A stretch of 60,264 nucleotides of DNA from Bordetella parapertussis (lineage in GTDB: Bacteria > Pseudomonadota > Gammaproteobacteria > Burkholderiales > SG8-41). Position 1 is the stretch's first letter; each line of letters starts with the position of its first letter. Where the stretch lies: contig CAMDLH010000013.1 of NCBI GenBank assembly GCA_945901405.1, positions 1 to 60,264 on the forward strand. Direction: 5' to 3'. The translations under genes were made by a program, and so were the position numbers. The notes under the pieces are model-generated. The model was not told the origin of the DNA. It was given only the letters and a program-made list of their open reading frames with translations, and searched no databases. Of the stretch, positions 44,857 to 56,527 are shown piece by piece.

Positions 44857-45834
44857 TTACTGCTGAATCTTGATCCCCGCCGTTTTGATCAAACGGCCAT
44901 AGCGCTCGAAATCCTTGCGCATCAAATCGCCGAACTGCGCCGGCGTGGTGGGCACGATGTCCATGTTTTGCGAGGTCCATAACTCGCGTATGTCCGGCGA
45001 TGCGAGCACCTTGCCTACCGCGGCATTCAGGCGCTCGACAATGTCGCGCGGCGTGGCGGCGGGCGCGGCCATGCCGTGCCAGCCGAGCATTTCATAACCG
45101 GGCACGCCGCTCTCGGCGATGGTCGGGACATCCGGCAACACCGCTGCGCGGCGCGAGCCGGTGACACCGACGGCCTTCATTTTGCCCGCAAGCAACTGCG
45201 GCCGCACCACCGCGAGCGCATCCCACATGAGATCGACGCGACCACCGACAAGATCGGTGATCGCCACCGCACCGCCGCCGCGATACGGCACGTGCAGCAT
45301 CTTCACGCCGGTCATGCTGCAAAATAATTCTCCTGCAAGATGAAAACCGGTACCCACGCCAGGCGAACCATAGGTGAAAAATCCGGGTTTCGATTTCGCG
45401 AGCGCCACCAGGTCGCTCGCGGTTTTTATGGGTACCGCGGGGTGCGCCACCAGCACATAGGAAAACGCAGTGGTTTGCACGATGGGGGCGAAGTCGCGCA
45501 GCGGATCGAAGCGCACCGCTTGCAGATGCGGCGCGGCGGTCAGTGATCCGCCAGGCGCCGTAAGCAGCGTGTAGCCGTCGGCAACACTTTTCGCGACAAA
45601 TTCGTTGGCGATGGCTCCGGTGGCGCCGGGGCGTGCATCGACAATGACCTGCTGTCCGAGCACTTCGGTGAGTTTTGCGGCAAGCGGCCGGCCCATCACG
45701 TCGATCGCGCTGCCGATGCCGAAGCCGTGCACCAGGCGTATCGGGCGGGTGGGGTAGCTTTGTGCCGCGGCCTGGATCGCGGAGGCACATAATATGCACA
45801 GGGTAATAGTATTTAAGTATTTGTTTTTAAACAT
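44857..45834 (-). CDS. Bug/TctC-family periplasmic solute-binding protein
   Basis: A 325-residue protein. The signal peptide ends IQAAAQ and is followed by SYPTRPIRLVHGFGIGSAID. Others: VIVDARPGATGAIANEFV, VADGYTLLTAP, MLHVPYRGGGAVA and the C-terminal RLIKTAGIKIQQ. The loop FGIGSAID is a distinct variant. Its first codons (FKNKYLNT) coincide with AT-rich motif copy 10. Its 3' end is convergent with the lipoprotein gene. Confidence 0.93.
   Translation of the reverse strand: MFKNKYLNTITLCILCASAIQAAAQSYPTRPIRLVHGFGIGSAIDVMGRPLAAKLTEVLGQQVIVDARPGATGAIANEFVAKSVADGYTLLTAPGGSLTAAPHLQAVRFDPLRDFAPIVQTTAFSYVLVAHPAVPIKTASDLVALAKSKPGFFTYGSPGVGTGFHLAGELFCSMTGVKMLHVPYRGGGAVAITDLVGGRVDLMWDALAVVRPQLLAGKMKAVGVTGSRRAAVLPDVPTIAESGVPGYEMLGWHGMAAPAATPRDIVERLNAAVGKVLASPDIRELWTSQNMDIVPTTPAQFGDLMRKDFERYGRLIKTAGIKIQQ
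45813..45831 (-). repeat. AT-rich 19-base dispersed motif, copy 10 (in a Bug signal peptide)
   Basis: On the minus, coding, strand TTTAAAAACAAATACTTAA, 18 of 19 matches to the consensus. It spans codons 2-8 of the Bug gene. Confidence 0.8.
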
Positions 45835-45923
45835 ATTTTTAAGATCGCTGTGATTGAAGCGCCGATGCGCCGCCTGCCGTAGTATCGCTTAAAATCGAAA
45901 TTCCATTCGGCTGGAGACTTGCC

Positions 45924-46664
45924 ATGCTGTTAACGATCCCTAACATGACGCCGCGTGCCGACAGAATTCATATCGTGCGCGACAACGAAACCGAAACGCT
46001 TCGCAGCGATTACACCGAGCGCCACGCCGATGTGCCGCAGGTGTTGCTGGTTGAGCAGCCCGTTCCCGGCTCGAAAATTCTGCCGCACTTTCATGGCGTC
46101 GATCAGTTTCAGGTTGTCGTCGGCGGCACTGGCAAGCTGGGGCAACACGCGGTGGGGCCGGTCAGCCTGCATTACACCAATCGCTTTACCGGCTATGGGC
46201 CGATAGAGGCGGGGCCGAACGGCATGTCGTATTACGTGCTGCGGCCGGGGCTTGCGGTGAGCGGCTCGCACTATCTGCACGTGCCCGCAGAGCGCGCGAA
46301 AATGACGCGCGGCGGCAAGCGTTATTTCATGAGTTCGAATCTCGTTGTCAAAACCACGGCGCAGTTGCGCGCGCTCACTGTGCCGCATGTCGAGCGGCTG
46401 CTGGATGTCGCGGCGGATGATCCCGATGCGGGTGTGTTTGCCGACATGCTGCTGTTGCCGCGGCACGCGCACTACAGCGGCGCCGACCCCGCGAGTGGCG
46501 GCGGACAAGTGTTCCTCGTATTGCAGGGCGAACTCACGCATGCTGCCGCGACACTCGCCGCGCCCGCGTCGGTGGCGCTGACGCGCGACGAATCGCCGTT
46601 GCAATTTGCCGCCGGCGCCGATGGTTTGCAATTGCTGATGTTGCAGTATCCGCGCCGCAATTGA
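45924..46664 (+). CDS. Cupin-like protein of unknown function
   Basis: A 246-residue protein. A metal-binding-like stretch, KILPHFHGVDQFQVVVGGTG, resembles a cupin first motif. The second half, with HAHYSGADPASGGGQVFLVL and QGELTH, looks like a second cupin repeat. No signal peptide. It stands between a divergent Bug gene and tpiA. A bicupin fold is inferred; the reaction is unknown. Confidence 0.65.
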   Translation: MLLTIPNMTPRADRIHIVRDNETETLRSDYTERHADVPQVLLVEQPVPGSKILPHFHGVDQFQVVVGGTGKLGQHAVGPVSLHYTNRFTGYGPIEAGPNGMSYYVLRPGLAVSGSHYLHVPAERAKMTRGGKRYFMSSNLVVKTTAQLRALTVPHVERLLDVAADDPDAGVFADMLLLPRHAHYSGADPASGGGQVFLVLQGELTHAAATLAAPASVALTRDESPLQFAAGADGLQLLMLQYPRRN

Positions 46665-46737
46665 CGCGGAACCTGAATCGCGCAGGTTTTCCGATAAAAA
46701 TCAAGATGTTCCCATGGCGAACTCCGCGCCAGTCGCG

Positions 46738-46766
46738 TTGACCCTGAGTGCCGCCGCCTGTAAAAT
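46738..46766 (+). promoter_or_regulatory. Sigma-70 promoter upstream of tpiA
   Basis: A -35 TTGACC (46738-46743), a 17-base spacer and a -10 TAAAAT (46761-46766) lie 20 bases before the tpiA start. The fit to consensus is good; the expected start point is near 46773. Confidence 0.7.
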
Positions 46767-46786
46767 TAGCCGATTTTGAGTGACGG

Positions 46787-47542
46787 ATGGAAATGCGCGT
46801 CAAGCTCGTCGTGGGTAATTGGAAAATGAACGGCAGTCTGGCGGAAAATCAGGCGCTGTTAAAGGCATTGGCGCCGCTTTTGTCCGGGCTTGCGAATGTG
46901 AAAGTCGCAATCTGCGCGCCTTATCCGTACTTGGCGCAGGTAGAGCAGGCATTGAAGGGCACAAGTGTTGCTTGGGGTGCGCAGGACGTGTGTCCGTTTG
47001 GTAACGGTGCATACACAGGTGGCGTGTCGGCGGCTATGCTGGCGGATTTTGGTTGCAGTTATGTACTGGTTGGGCATTCCGAGCGGCGCACCATTTTCGG
47101 TGAATCGGATCAGGTGATTGCCCAGAAATTTGCCGCCGCGCAAAAAGCTGGTTTGACGCCGGTTTTGTGCGTGGGTGAAACCCTGGCGGAGCGCGAGTCG
47201 GGGGTGACGGAAAAAATTATCGCGCGCCAGCTTGATGCGGTGATCGGCGGCAGTGGCATAGCGGCATTGGGCAATGCGGTGGTTGCGTATGAGCCGGTTT
47301 GGGCCATAGGCACCGGCAAGACCGCGTCGCCGGAGCAGGCGCAGGCGGTACACGCATTCATTCGCGCGCGTGTCGCGGCGCTGGATACAAAAATAGCCGC
47401 CGCGCTGGTGATTCAGTACGGCGGAAGTGTGAAGGCAGCGAATGCGCAAACCTTGTTTGCGATGCCGGACATCGATGGCGGTTTGATCGGCGGCGCATCG
47501 CTGGTGGCGGAAGAATTCGCGGCAATTTGCCGTGCGGCGTGA
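46787..47542 (+). CDS. tpiA: Triosephosphate isomerase
   Basis: A 251-residue glycolytic enzyme. Active-site Lys is in VGNWKMNGS, His in [14 protein letters not shown], Glu in [14 protein letters not shown], and the phosphate loop is [11 protein letters not shown]. Full length. The start is the ATG at 46787; the ATG two codons later is equally possible. secG follows, as in many betaproteobacteria. Confidence 0.98.
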   Translation: MEMRVKLVVGNWKMNGSLAENQALLKALAPLLSGLANVKVAICAPYPYLAQVEQALKGTSVAWGAQDVCPFGNGAYTGGVSAAMLADFGCSYVLVGHSERRTIFGESDQVIAQKFAAAQKAGLTPVLCVGETLAERESGVTEKIIARQLDAVIGGSGIAALGNAVVAYEPVWAIGTGKTASPEQAQAVHAFIRARVAALDTKIAAALVIQYGGSVKAANAQTLFAMPDIDGGLIGGASLVAEEFAAICRAA

Positions 47543-47589
47543 ATATCGTGAGTGTTGTAACAGGCTGGTTTAAAACCAAGGCGGGTTGA

Positions 47590-48036
47590 ATGGACGTTTT
47601 ATTACTCATAGTGCATGTGGTCGCGGCGATCGCCATCATCGGGCTCGTGCTGATCCAGCACGGCAAGGGCGCGGATGTCGGGGCGGCCTTCGGCAGTGGA
47701 TCGTCGGGCAGCGTGTTTGGCGCGCGCGGTTCGGCTAATTTCATGAGCCGCCTGACGGGCATACTGGCGGCGATATTCTTTTTGACGAGCATGGGCCTCA
47801 CCTATGTTTCGACCAAAAAACCCACGGCGGGCAAGGGCGTGATGTCGCAGCCCGCGGCGGGGGAAAAAGCGGGAGACAAGCCTTCGTTGCCGGGCCAGAT
47901 TCCTTCGCCTGGCGCGCCAGCGGGTAAGTCGGATATACCGTCTGCGCCAAAATCGGAAGCAGCACCCGCGGCCAAGGCTGATGCGCCCGCCACGCCCGCG
48001 GCAGCGGATTCAAAGGCGAAAGAGGTGCCGAAGTAA
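47590..48036 (+). CDS. secG: Protein-export membrane protein SecG
   Basis: A 148-residue protein with two membrane helices (LLLIVHVVAAIAIIGLVLIQ and GILAAIFFLTSMGL). They flank the signature HGKGADVGAAFGSGSSGSVF. A long Pro/Ala/Lys-rich cytoplasmic or periplasmic tail of about 70 residues extends past the E. coli length, common in betaproteobacteria. It assists SecYEG translocation. It lies between tpiA and tRNA-Leu. Confidence 0.95.
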   Translation: MDVLLLIVHVVAAIAIIGLVLIQHGKGADVGAAFGSGSSGSVFGARGSANFMSRLTGILAAIFFLTSMGLTYVSTKKPTAGKGVMSQPAAGEKAGDKPSLPGQIPSPGAPAGKSDIPSAPKSEAAPAAKADAPATPAAADSKAKEVPK

Positions 48037-48040
48037 GGCA

Positions 48041-48150
48041 GTGTTAAGTGATGAGTGTTAAATAAGTGTTGAGTGTTGAGTGCTGAGTGTTAAGTGTTAA
48101 GTTGAGCTCGCGCAGCTTCCAATTCAAAACTCAAAACTCAACACTGATGT
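48041..48150. repeat. GTGTTKA heptamer tract with inverted end
   Basis: A run of GTGTTAA, GTGATGA, GTGTTGA and GTGCTGA-like units (48041-48108) is followed by ATTCAAAACTCAAAACTCAA and ACTGATG, its inverse. It fills the secG to tRNA-Leu gap. This is the longest tract of this family in the window. Confidence 0.8.
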
Positions 48151-48156
48151 TATTAC

Positions 48157-48241
48157 GCCGACGTGGTGGAATTGGTAGACACGCCGTCTTGAGGGGGCGG
48201 TGACGAAAGTCGTGAGAGTTCGAGTCTCTCCGCCGGCACCA
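48157..48241 (+). tRNA. tRNA-Leu (GAG anticodon)
   Basis: An 85-base class II tRNA. It has a D-loop with GGTGGAATTGGTAGAC, an anticodon stem CCGTC/GGCGG around the loop TTGAGGG (anticodon GAG), a variable arm, a T-arm GAGAG-TTCGAGT-CTCTC and an encoded CCA end. The acceptor stem GCCGACG/CGCCGGC contains one A-C mismatch (A5 against C68), where related tRNAs have A-T. It lies between secG and nuoA, a conserved position. Confidence 0.95.
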
Positions 48242-48387
48242 ATGATTTTAGCAAAAGTGTTCGCAACGGTTTGTAAGTTGCAAGTAATCGCAGGTATTGT
48301 AGGATTGGGAAAATAGACGATAACGTAGAAGAACACGTAGAAATACGCCAACCAGATTATTCATAATCGCTCAATCCCGCGCCGCGC

Positions 48388-48756
48388 ATGCTTGAAAACT
48401 ATTTTCCCATTCTGATGTTCATCTTCGTCGGCCTCGCGGTCGGCGTGGCGCCGGTGCTGCTCGGCAGCGGCCTTTCAAGGCTGGTCGGCTCGCACAAGCC
48501 CGACAGCGAAAAACTCTCACCCTACGAGTGCGGCTTCGAGGCGTTCGAGGACGCGCGCATGAAATTCGACGTGCGCTACTACCTCGTGGCGATTCTGTTC
48601 ATTCTCTTCGATCTGGAAATCGCGTTCCTGTTTCCGTGGGCCGTGGTGTTGAAAGACATCGGCTTGTTCGGGTTTGTGGCGATGCTGCTGTTTTTGGGAA
48701 TACTCGTTGTCGGATTCATCTATGAATGGATGAAGGGCGCATTGGAGTGGGAATGA
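48388..48756 (+). CDS. nuoA: NADH-quinone oxidoreductase subunit A
   Basis: A 122-residue complex I membrane subunit with three helices. The conserved loop [20 protein letters not shown] contains the redox-sensitive Cys. It is followed by [20 protein letters not shown] with the membrane glutamate. First gene of the nuo operon; nuoB follows after one base. The 146 bases upstream, after tRNA-Leu, probably hold the promoter, but no clear boxes were identified. Confidence 0.98.
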   Translation: MLENYFPILMFIFVGLAVGVAPVLLGSGLSRLVGSHKPDSEKLSPYECGFEAFEDARMKFDVRYYLVAILFILFDLEIAFLFPWAVVLKDIGLFGFVAMLLFLGILVVGFIYEWMKGALEWE

Positions 48757-48757
48757 C

Positions 48758-49237
48758 ATGGGTGCAATCGAGACATTAAACGAACGCGGCTTCATCACGA
48801 CCAGCGCGGATGCGTTGATCAACTGGACGCGCACCGGTTCGTTGTGGCCGATGACCTTCGGCCTTGCGTGTTGTGCGGTGGAGATGATGCACGCGGGCGC
48901 GTCGCGTTACGACCTTGACCGTTTCGGCATCGTGTTTCGCCCCAGCCCGCGGCAGTCGGACGTGATGATCGTCGCCGGCACGCTGTGCAACAAGATGGCG
49001 CCGGCGCTGCGCAAGGTGTACGACCAGATGGCCGAGCCGCGCTGGGTGATCTCGATGGGTTCGTGCGCGAACGGCGGCGGCTATTACCATTATTCGTATT
49101 CAGTGGTGCGCGGCTGCGACCGCATCGTGCCGGTGGATATCTACGTGCCGGGCTGCCCGCCCACCGCCGAAGCGCTGCTCTACGGTATCATCCAGTTGCA
49201 GAACAAAATCAAAAGAACCAACACGATTTCGCGCTGA
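48758..49237 (+). CDS. nuoB: NADH-quinone oxidoreductase subunit B
   Basis: A 159-residue subunit that carries cluster N2, which passes electrons to quinone. Ligand cysteines: the tandem pair in [11 protein letters not shown], then [10 protein letters not shown] and [11 protein letters not shown]. Its TGA overlaps the nuoC ATG by one base (TGATG). Confidence 0.98.
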   Translation: MGAIETLNERGFITTSADALINWTRTGSLWPMTFGLACCAVEMMHAGASRYDLDRFGIVFRPSPRQSDVMIVAGTLCNKMAPALRKVYDQMAEPRWVISMGSCANGGGYYHYSYSVVRGCDRIVPVDIYVPGCPPTAEALLYGIIQLQNKIKRTNTISR

Positions 49238-49851
49238 TGGCTTCCCGACTCGAAACACTGACCACGGTGCTGCAATCCACGCTGGGCGATTTGATTGCCA
49301 GCGTGACCACCGCGCTTGGTGAAGTAACCATCGTTGTGAAGGCCGAAAATCTGCTCACCGTGGCGGAAAAGCTGCGCGATGCGCCGGAGCTGAAGTTCGA
49401 GCAGTTGATTGACTTGTGCGGGCTGGATTACAGCAGCTACGGCGAAGGCGCATGGGAAGGCAAGCGCTTCGCGGTGGCCTACCATCTGCTCAGCATCAGC
49501 TACAACTGCCGTTTGCGCCTGCGCGTGTTTGCCGCCGAAGACGATTTTCCGGTGATCGAATCCGTGATCGGCATCTGGCCGTCGGCGAATTGGTATGAGC
49601 GCGAGGCGTTTGATTTGTTCGGCATCATGTTCCCGGGCCATCCTGATCTGCGCCGTCTGCTCACCGACTACGGCTTCATCGGTCATCCGTTCCGCAAGGA
49701 TTTCCCGTTGTCGGGCAACGTCGAAATGCGTTACGACCCCGACAAGCAACGCGTGATTTATCAGCCGGTGACCATAGAGCCGCGCGAGATCACGCCGCGC
49801 ATCCTGCGCGAAGAGCACTACGGCGACTCCGAAGGGTTCCGCAAGGGCTGA
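49237..49851 (+). CDS. nuoC: NADH-quinone oxidoreductase subunit C
   Basis: A 204-residue 30-kDa subunit of the peripheral arm. Recognisable by [40 protein letters not shown] and [10 protein letters not shown]. It is separate from NuoD, unlike the fused NuoCD of E. coli. Starts at the TGATG overlap with nuoB. Confidence 0.97.
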   Translation: MASRLETLTTVLQSTLGDLIASVTTALGEVTIVVKAENLLTVAEKLRDAPELKFEQLIDLCGLDYSSYGEGAWEGKRFAVAYHLLSISYNCRLRLRVFAAEDDFPVIESVIGIWPSANWYEREAFDLFGIMFPGHPDLRRLLTDYGFIGHPFRKDFPLSGNVEMRYDPDKQRVIYQPVTIEPREITPRILREEHYGDSEGFRKG

Positions 49852-49853
49852 TC

Positions 49854-51107
49854 ATGGCGGATATTCGCAACTACACCATGAATTTCGGCCCGCAGCACCC
49901 GGCGGCGCACGGCGTATTGCGGCTGGTGCTTGAGCTCGACGGCGAAGTGATCGAGCGCGCCGATCCGCACATCGGCCTGTTGCACCGCGCGACAGAGAAA
50001 CTCGCCGAGCACAAGACGTTTATCCAGTCGCTGCCGTACATGGATCGTCTCGACTACGTGTCGATGATGGTCAACGAGCACGCGTATGTGATGGCGATTG
50101 AAAAGCTGCTCGGCTTGCAGGTGCCGGAGCGCGCGCAATACATCCGCGTGTTGTTCGACGAGCTGACGCGCATCCTGAATCACCTGCTGTGGCTGGGCGC
50201 GCACGCGCTCGACATCGGCGCGATGACGGTGTTTCTGTACTGCTTTCGCGAGCGCGAAGACCTGATGGATTGTTACGAAGCGGTGTCGGGCGCGCGCATG
50301 CATGCGGCGTACTACCGGCCCGGCGGCGTGTATCGCGATTTGCCGGATCGCATGCCGCAGTACCTGGTATCCAAATCCAAGAACGAAAAAGCGATCGGCG
50401 AGCTCAACAGCAACCGCCAGGGTTCGCTGCTTGATTTTATCGATGATTTCGTCAAACGCTTTCCGAAATACGTTGACGAATACGAGACGCTGCTCACCGA
50501 CAATCGCATCTGGAAGCAGCGCACAGTCGGCATCGGCGTAGTCACGCCCGAGCGCGCGATGGCGCTTGGTTTCAGCGGAGCGATGCTGCGCGGATCGGGT
50601 ATCGAATGGGATCTGCGCAAAAAACAGCCGTATGAAGTTTACGACCGCATGGAGTTCGACATTCCGGTGGGCGTGAACGGCGACTGTTACGACCGTTATC
50701 TCGTGCGCATCGAGGAAATGCGCCAGTCGAATCGCATCGTCAAGCAATGCAGCGATTGGCTGCGCAAGAATCCTGGCCCGGTGATGATCGACAGTCACAA
50801 GGTGGCGCCGCCGTCGCGCCTGGCGATGAAGCAGAACATGGAAGAGCTGATCCATCACTTCAAGTTGTTCACCGAGGGCATGCACGTGCCGGCGGGCGAG
50901 GCGTATGCGGCGGTGGAGCATCCCAAGGGTGAGTTCGGCATCTACCTGATCTCGGATGGCGCGAATAAACCGTATCGCGTGAAAATCCGCGCGCCGGGTT
51001 TTGCACATCTGTCCGCGCTCGACGAAATGGCGCGCGGCCACATGATCGCCGACGTGGTTGCGATCATCGGCACGCAGGACATCGTGTTCGGCGAAGTAGA
51101 TAGATGA
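49854..51107 (+). CDS. nuoD: NADH-quinone oxidoreductase subunit D
   Basis: A 417-residue 49-kDa subunit that forms the quinone pocket with NuoB. Motifs: [20 protein letters not shown] with the quinone-site His, [19 protein letters not shown] and [13 protein letters not shown]. Its end overlaps the start of nuoE by four bases (ATGA). Confidence 0.98.
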   Translation: MADIRNYTMNFGPQHPAAHGVLRLVLELDGEVIERADPHIGLLHRATEKLAEHKTFIQSLPYMDRLDYVSMMVNEHAYVMAIEKLLGLQVPERAQYIRVLFDELTRILNHLLWLGAHALDIGAMTVFLYCFREREDLMDCYEAVSGARMHAAYYRPGGVYRDLPDRMPQYLVSKSKNEKAIGELNSNRQGSLLDFIDDFVKRFPKYVDEYETLLTDNRIWKQRTVGIGVVTPERAMALGFSGAMLRGSGIEWDLRKKQPYEVYDRMEFDIPVGVNGDCYDRYLVRIEEMRQSNRIVKQCSDWLRKNPGPVMIDSHKVAPPSRLAMKQNMEELIHHFKLFTEGMHVPAGEAYAAVEHPKGEFGIYLISDGANKPYRVKIRAPGFAHLSALDEMARGHMIADVVAIIGTQDIVFGEVDR

Positions 51108-51603
51108 GTGAGCCGATGAACGCACCGATGTTACTTAGCCTCGAATCGCTGGCCAAGATCGACAAGGCCGTGGCGAAGTATCCGCCGCAGGAAAAGCAAT
51201 CCGCGGTGATGGCGGCGCTGACCATCGCGCAGGATGAAAAAGGCTGGCTGTCGACCGAGACCATGGATTTTGTCGCGCGCTATCTCGACATGCCGCCGGT
51301 GGCTGTGTACGAAGTGGCCACGTTCTATACGATGTACGACATGAAGCCCGTGGGCCGTCACAAGTTGACGCTCTGCACCAATCTGCCGTGTGCGTTGCAG
51401 GGTGCGACGACTACCGCCGAATATCTCAAGCAAAAACTCGGCATCGGTTTTGGCGATACCACGCCGGATGGGCGTTTCACGCTGAAAGAAGGCGAGTGCA
51501 TGGGTGCCTGCGGCGATGCGCCGGTGTTGATCCGCAACAACAAGCAAATGCTGTGCGCGATGTCGAACGAGAAGATTGACAAGCTGATCGAGGAGTTGAA
51601 GTG

Positions 51604-51604
<1 letters not shown>
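51104..51604 (+). CDS. nuoE: NADH-quinone oxidoreductase subunit E
   Basis: A 166-residue thioredoxin-fold subunit with the 2Fe-2S cluster N1a. The four Cys are in [11 protein letters not shown] and [11 protein letters not shown]. Earlier, VAEYEVATF-like [14 protein letters not shown] is typical. The stop overlaps the nuoF ATG (TGATG). Confidence 0.97.
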
Positions 51605-52929
<1,325 letters not shown>

Positions 52930-52954
52930 TAAAGGACAAATAAACTTCAAAACC

Positions 52955-53031
52955 TTTGACACGGATTTACGCAGATGCACGCAGATTTATTCGCGGGCAA
53001 TCTGCGTGCATCTGCGTAAATCCGTGTCAAA
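52955..53031. repeat. Perfect 33-base inverted repeat between nuoF and nuoG
   Basis: Left arm 52955-52987 begins TTTGACACGGATTTACGCAG. Right arm 52999-53031 is its exact reverse complement, and the loop is 11 bases. The arms contain GCAGATGCACGCAGATT. In the transcript this would be a very stable hairpin ending 21 bases before the nuoG ATG, over the area where a ribosome site would lie. Confidence 0.92.
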
Positions 53032-53052
53032 AGGGTTTTGATTATTTTCGAC

Positions 53053-55419
53053 ATGCCACTCGAAATAGAAATCGACGGTAACAAGCTCGAAGTACCCGAC
53101 GGCAGCACGGTGATGGATGCCGCGCGTCTGGCTGGCATATACGTGCCGCACTTCTGTTACCACCGCAAGCTGTCGATTGCCGCCAATTGCCGCATGTGCC
53201 TGGTGCAGATCGAAAAAGCGCCCAAGCCCATGCCCGCGTGCGCCACGCCGGTGACCAATGGCATGAAGGTGCAGACGCATTCCGAGCAGGCCGTCACCGC
53301 GCAAAAAGGCGTGATGGAGTTTTTGCTCATCAACCATCCGCTCGATTGCCCGATCTGCGATCAGGGCGGTGAATGCCAGTTGCAGGATCTGGCCGTCGGT
53401 TATGGCGGCAGCGGTTCGCGCTACGAGGAAGATAAGCGCGTGGTGGTCAACAAGAACCTCGGCCCGCTGATTTCGACCGACATGACCCGCTGCATTCATT
53501 GCACGCGCTGCGTGCGATTCGGGCAAGAGATCGCCGGGGTGATGGAGCTTGGCATGATCGGCCGCGGCGAACACGCCGAGATCATCACGTTCGTAGGCAA
53601 GACGGTGGATTCGGAATTGTCGGGCAATGTGATCGACCTGTGCCCGGTGGGCGCGCTCACATCCAAGCCGTTTCGCTACAGCGCGCGCACGTGGGAGCTG
53701 ACCCGCAGGCCCTCGGTGTCGCCGCACTGCGGTCTGGGTTCCAACCTCACATTGCAGATCAAGCAGAATCGCGTGATGCGCGCATTGCCGCGCGAGAACG
53801 AGGCCATCAACGAATGCTGGATTTCCGATAAGGACAGGTTTTCGTACGAAGGGCTGAATTCGGAAAATCGCCTCGCCAAGCCGATGTTAAAGCGCGACGG
53901 CGTGTGGAAGGAAGTCGAATGGCAGGTGGCGCTGGACTACATCGCGAAGGAATTAAAGCGCATTACCGCCGCGCACGGCGCGACTTCGGTGGGCGCGCTG
54001 GCCACGCCACACCAGACGCTCGAAGAATTGTATCTGCTTGGCAAGTTGATGCGCGGGCTAGGTTCCGACAACATTGATTTCCGTTTACGTCAGGCCGATT
54101 TCAGCGCCGACGGCAAGCGGGCGGGCGCGCCGTGGCTGGGCATGAAGATCGCGGAAATCAGCGCGCTGGATCGCGTGCTGGTGGTTGGGTCAACGTTGCG
54201 AAAGGATCATCCGCTGATCGCGCACCGCTTGCGCCAGATCACCAAAAAAGTTGCGCAACTTAATATTATTCACAGCGTCGATGACGATTTGTTGATGCGT
54301 GTCGCCAACAAATCCATCGTATCTCCGGCGGCGTTGCCGGATGCGCTGGCGCAAGTCGTGGTGGCGATGGCAAGCACCAAGAGCGTTGCCGTGCCGGAAT
54401 CCGTGCGCGCAATGTGCGAGGGCGTCAAACCGTCCGCCGCGGCATTTCAGATCACGGCGAGCGTGGTGTCGGGCAAGAGCGCCGCGATACTGCTGGGAAA
54501 TTTCGCGCAGCATCATCCACAAGCCGCAACGCTGCAAGCGCTGGCGCAGGCGCTGGCGGAAATCACCGGCGCGCGTTTTGGATTTCTGGGCGAGGCGGCG
54601 AACAGCGTCGGCGGCTATGTCGCGAACGCCGTGCCGATCAAGGGCGGCAAGAACGCGGCGGGCATGACGGCCGTGCCGCTGCGCGCCTATATGCTGCTGG
54701 GCGTCGAGGCTGAACTCGATATGCGCGCGCCGCAAGCCGCGGTCGCGGCGCTGAAGCAGGCTGAACTGGTGGTGGCGATGAGCGCCTATCAACACAAGGC
54801 GCTCGATTACGCGCATGTGTTGTTGCCGGTGTCACCGTTCACCGAAACCGCGGGCGCCTATATCAACACCGAAGGCACGGTGCAAAGTTTCAACGGCGTG
54901 GTGCAGCCGCTGGGTGAGACGCGCCCCGCGTGGAAAGTGTTGCGCGTGCTGGGCAATCTGCTGGGTCTTGAAGGTTTCAATCAAGACAGCGCCGAAGATG
55001 TGCGCCGCGAGGCGCTGGGTGCGGAAAACAAAAATATCAATAAAAACAATAACTTACAAGAGTTCACCGCAAGCGCCGCGATGGCGCCGCCTGGCGGCGT
55101 GCAAAGAATTGCCGAAGTGCCTATTTACGCGGCGGATGCGATAACACGCCGCGCGCCGTCGCTGCAAAAAACGCGCGACGCGCAGCCGCCAGCCGCGGGG
55201 ATGAACAGCGCGCTTGCCGCAAAACTCGGCGCGTGCGATGGCGATATCGTGCGTGTGGCGCAGGGCGGCGGTACGGCGCTGGTGCCGTGCGCGATCGACA
55301 ACACGCTGCCCGATGAGTGCGTGCGTCTCGCGTGTGCGCGCGAGGAAACGTCGCAGTTGGATATATCCGGCGCGGTGAGCATTGAGCGCGTCGAAGAACG
55401 CAAGGCGGTGGTTGCGTGA
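53053..55419 (+). CDS. nuoG: NADH-quinone oxidoreductase subunit G
   Basis: A 788-residue iron-sulfur subunit. N1b ligands lie in [18 protein letters not shown] and PACATPV. N5 ligands are in [18 protein letters not shown], and N4 in [13 protein letters not shown] with DLCPVGAL. The C-terminal part is molybdopterin-oxidoreductase-like but without a cofactor role. An asparagine/lysine run, [13 protein letters not shown], near residue 665 is encoded by AT-rich motif copy 11 and looks like an inserted surface loop. The ATG at 53053 gives the family N-terminus MPLEIEIDG. Overlaps nuoH by four bases. Confidence 0.97.
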   Translation: MPLEIEIDGNKLEVPDGSTVMDAARLAGIYVPHFCYHRKLSIAANCRMCLVQIEKAPKPMPACATPVTNGMKVQTHSEQAVTAQKGVMEFLLINHPLDCPICDQGGECQLQDLAVGYGGSGSRYEEDKRVVVNKNLGPLISTDMTRCIHCTRCVRFGQEIAGVMELGMIGRGEHAEIITFVGKTVDSELSGNVIDLCPVGALTSKPFRYSARTWELTRRPSVSPHCGLGSNLTLQIKQNRVMRALPRENEAINECWISDKDRFSYEGLNSENRLAKPMLKRDGVWKEVEWQVALDYIAKELKRITAAHGATSVGALATPHQTLEELYLLGKLMRGLGSDNIDFRLRQADFSADGKRAGAPWLGMKIAEISALDRVLVVGSTLRKDHPLIAHRLRQITKKVAQLNIIHSVDDDLLMRVANKSIVSPAALPDALAQVVVAMASTKSVAVPESVRAMCEGVKPSAAAFQITASVVSGKSAAILLGNFAQHHPQAATLQALAQALAEITGARFGFLGEAANSVGGYVANAVPIKGGKNAAGMTAVPLRAYMLLGVEAELDMRAPQAAVAALKQAELVVAMSAYQHKALDYAHVLLPVSPFTETAGAYINTEGTVQSFNGVVQPLGETRPAWKVLRVLGNLLGLEGFNQDSAEDVRREALGAENKNINKNNNLQEFTASAAMAPPGGVQRIAEVPIYAADAITRRAPSLQKTRDAQPPAAGMNSALAAKLGACDGDIVRVAQGGGTALVPCAIDNTLPDECVRLACAREETSQLDISGAVSIERVEERKAVVA
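55039..55057 (+). repeat. AT-rich 19-base dispersed motif, copy 11 (inside nuoG)
   Basis: AATAAAAACAATAACTTAC on the coding strand, 15 of 19 matches to the consensus. It encodes part of an Asn/Lys run in a variable region and uses a different frame from the recN, folP and carB copies. Confidence 0.8.
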
Positions 55420-56525
55420 GCGCGATTTTTCAACCCGTGATCAACCTCGGCAACTGGGTGTGGGGCCTGTTGACCGCGGTTATCGTTGCGGTTGTCGGTC
55501 AGGAATACGCGGAAAACGTGCTGTACGCGATACAGACATTGATCTTCATCGTGTGCATAGTCGCGCCGCTGATGATCGGCGTCGCCTACCTCACGCTGTG
55601 GGAACGCAAGCTGATCGGCTGGATGCAGGTGCGTATCGGGCCGAACCGCGTGGGGCCGATGGGCCTGCTGCAACCGATCGCCGACGGCGTCAAACTGATG
55701 GTGAAGGAAATCATCATTCCCTCGGGCGCGAACAAGATGCTGTTCGTGGTGGCGCCGATACTTGCAATCATGCCCGCGCTGGCGGCGTGGGCGGTGGTGC
55801 CGTTTTCCCCGGAAATGGTGCTTGCCAACATCGACGCGAGCCTGCTCTACATCATGGCGGTGACCTCGATGGGCGTTTACGGCGTGATCATCGCGGGTTG
55901 GGCTTCCAACTCTAAATATGCGTTTCTCGGCGCCATGCGTTCGGCCGCACAGATCGTTTCGTACGAAATCGCCATGGGCTTCGCGCTGGTGGGCGTTTTG
56001 ATGGCGGGGCAAAGTCTCAATCTGGGCGAAATCGTCAAGGGTCAGGAAGGCAGCTTCGGGTTGTTTAGCTGGTTTTGGATACCGTTGTTCCCGTTGTTCA
56101 TCACCTACATCATCGCCGGCGTGGCCGAGACCAACCGCGCGCCGTTCGACGTGGCCGAGGGCGAATCCGAAATCGTCGCGGGTTTTCACGTCGAGTACTC
56201 GGGCATGACCTTCGCGGTGTTTTTTCTCGCCGAGTACGCCAACATGATTTTGATTTCCATGCTGGCGGCGATCATGTTCCTCGGCGGCTGGCTGTCTCCG
56301 TTCCCGGCGTCGTGGGGCATCCTCGGCGCGTCGTCGTTCGGCTGGCTGCTGTTGAAAGCGTTCTTCGTGGTGTCCACCTTCATCTGGTTCCGCGCCACGT
56401 TTCCGCGTTACCGCTACGACCAGATCATGCGGCTGGGCTGGAAGATATTCATCCCGGTGACGCTGGTGTGGATCGTCGTGCTCGGCGCGTGGATGCAAAC
56501 GCCGTTGTGGGTGTGGTGGAGGTAA
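55416..56525 (+). CDS. nuoH: NADH-quinone oxidoreductase subunit H
   Basis: A 369-residue membrane subunit with about eight helices at the quinone channel entrance. Motifs: [63 protein letters not shown] and [18 protein letters not shown]. The GTG start overlaps the nuoG stop (GTGA). Confidence 0.98.
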   Translation: MSAIFQPVINLGNWVWGLLTAVIVAVVGQEYAENVLYAIQTLIFIVCIVAPLMIGVAYLTLWERKLIGWMQVRIGPNRVGPMGLLQPIADGVKLMVKEIIIPSGANKMLFVVAPILAIMPALAAWAVVPFSPEMVLANIDASLLYIMAVTSMGVYGVIIAGWASNSKYAFLGAMRSAAQIVSYEIAMGFALVGVLMAGQSLNLGEIVKGQEGSFGLFSWFWIPLFPLFITYIIAGVAETNRAPFDVAEGESEIVAGFHVEYSGMTFAVFFLAEYANMILISMLAAIMFLGGWLSPFPASWGILGASSFGWLLLKAFFVVSTFIWFRATFPRYRYDQIMRLGWKIFIPVTLVWIVVLGAWMQTPLWVWWR

Positions 56526-56527
56526 TC

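Noticed and set aside
56075-56527. A longer nuoI reading frame extending into nuoH
   Set aside because: The upstream codons are out-of-frame nuoH; the ATG at 56528 gives the conserved length and N-terminus.
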